20,926 nt of DNA, taken from IMG/VR virus record IMGVR_UViG_3300047562_002719, positions 1 through 20,926 of that record; one strand, given 5' to 3'. Positions 20,737 through 20,926 of this stretch are shown here, piece after piece. The number at the start of each line of letters is the position of its first letter. The stretch's first letter is position 1. Below the pieces are notes generated by a model. It saw only the letters and a program-made list of their open reading frames with translations. It ran no database searches and had not been told where the DNA came from. This DNA comes from a virus. The translations under genes were made by a program, and so were the position numbers.

Positions 20737-20926
20737 AAGAAGTTTCCCCCTCCAGAAAGACCAAGCTGTTTAGCGTAGTAAGGCAACCTGCAAGCCCAAT
20801 AACCTGGAGTCGTCTTGTCATTCTTTGTATCACACTGATGACGAGCCACGAATGATTTTCTAGCTTCTGGATCATCGATCTTTGCTGATAACCCTGTAGT
20901 GTCACCGAACGTGACCCTTACGACGT
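20730..20926 (-). CDS. C-terminal end of a phage structural-type protein (partial)
   Basis: The frame is open from the window edge and stops at TGA 20730-20732. The 64 residues include VRVTFGDTTGL, DDPEARKSFVARHQC and a conserved KTTPGYWACRLPYYAKQLG tail ending NFFW. The RxxFxARHxC...DKT..YWxC pattern is a frequent C-terminus of structural or capsid-related proteins in T4-like and other marine phages. The start is outside the window. Confidence 0.7.
   Translation of the reverse strand, partial: VVRVTFGDTTGLSAKIDDPEARKSFVARHQCDTKNDKTTPGYWACRLPYYAKQLGLSGGGNFFW

Noticed and set aside
20717-20905. 62-codon minus-strand ORF at the right edge
   Set aside because: Another frame of the same strand encodes the conserved KTTPGYWACR structural C-terminus, so this is a shadow.
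1-20926. CRISPR array, insertion sequence or integrase/attachment site
   Set aside because: No regularly spaced repeats, transposase or integrase motifs were seen; the only mobile gene is the homing endonuclease.

Overview
The window is part of a T4-like marine myovirus genome. Every gene I can support lies on the minus strand, packed with ATGA/GTGA overlaps and good Shine-Dalgarno (SD) sequences. Recognisable T4-type genes are RNase H, the late-transcription DNA-binding protein DsbA and split-gene class I ribonucleotide reductase (NrdA and NrdB). TATAAATA-type late promoter octamers are also present. The mix of ThyX, an NrdA without an ATP cone, GH19 endolysin, marine-phage hypothetical families and a Dps-like ferritin points to a marine relative rather than T4 itself. 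A promoter/boxA leader resembling gammaproteobacterial rRNA leaders suggests a gammaproteobacterial, perhaps Vibrio-like, host. That last point is inference.

Layout in the direction of transcription, right to left. 20.9-15.6 kb: virion-type genes. These are the end of a structural gene, a cupin, a structural-like protein, a Dps-like ferritin, three modular charged proteins with recurring E-rich L-x-E linkers (one with an EF-hand loop, one with an AT-hook and a tandem repeat), and an Ig-domain protein closed by a GC-rich hairpin. 15.5-12.2 kb: two conserved phage hypotheticals, then a lysis cassette (i-spanin, o-spanin, GH19 endolysin, holin) and two small envelope proteins. 12.1-6.4 kb: the DNA-precursor operon thyX, nrdA, thioredoxin, exported SNase nuclease, class II aldolase, nrdB and a zinc ribbon. 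6.3-0.4 kb: a GIY-YIG-like protein, a membrane/coiled-coil protein, small genes, an SH3-like protein, dsbA, a gene with host-like codon use behind its own strong promoter, an unknown basic protein, rnh, two small genes and a 28-codon late ORF ending at a terminator. 0.33-0 kb: a noncoding leader built like a bacterial rrn leader, reading out of the window.

The main surprises are three. (1) The left-end leader has tandem TATAAT promoters with an A-tract, a GAAA-capped hairpin and a 12-nt match to the rRNA boxA antitermination site. (2) A GIY-YIG homing endonuclease has been inserted into the 5' end of nrdB. It left an orphan 20-codon N-terminus beside the aldolase gene and a replacement AT-rich N-terminus on the working nrdB. 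The endonuclease is now frameshifted, and its ribosome site sits in a long hairpin whose loop carries a late promoter, the T4 I-TevI style of control. (3) Two promoters 3.6 kb apart share a 50-bp extended motif, suggesting a phage-specific promoter class.
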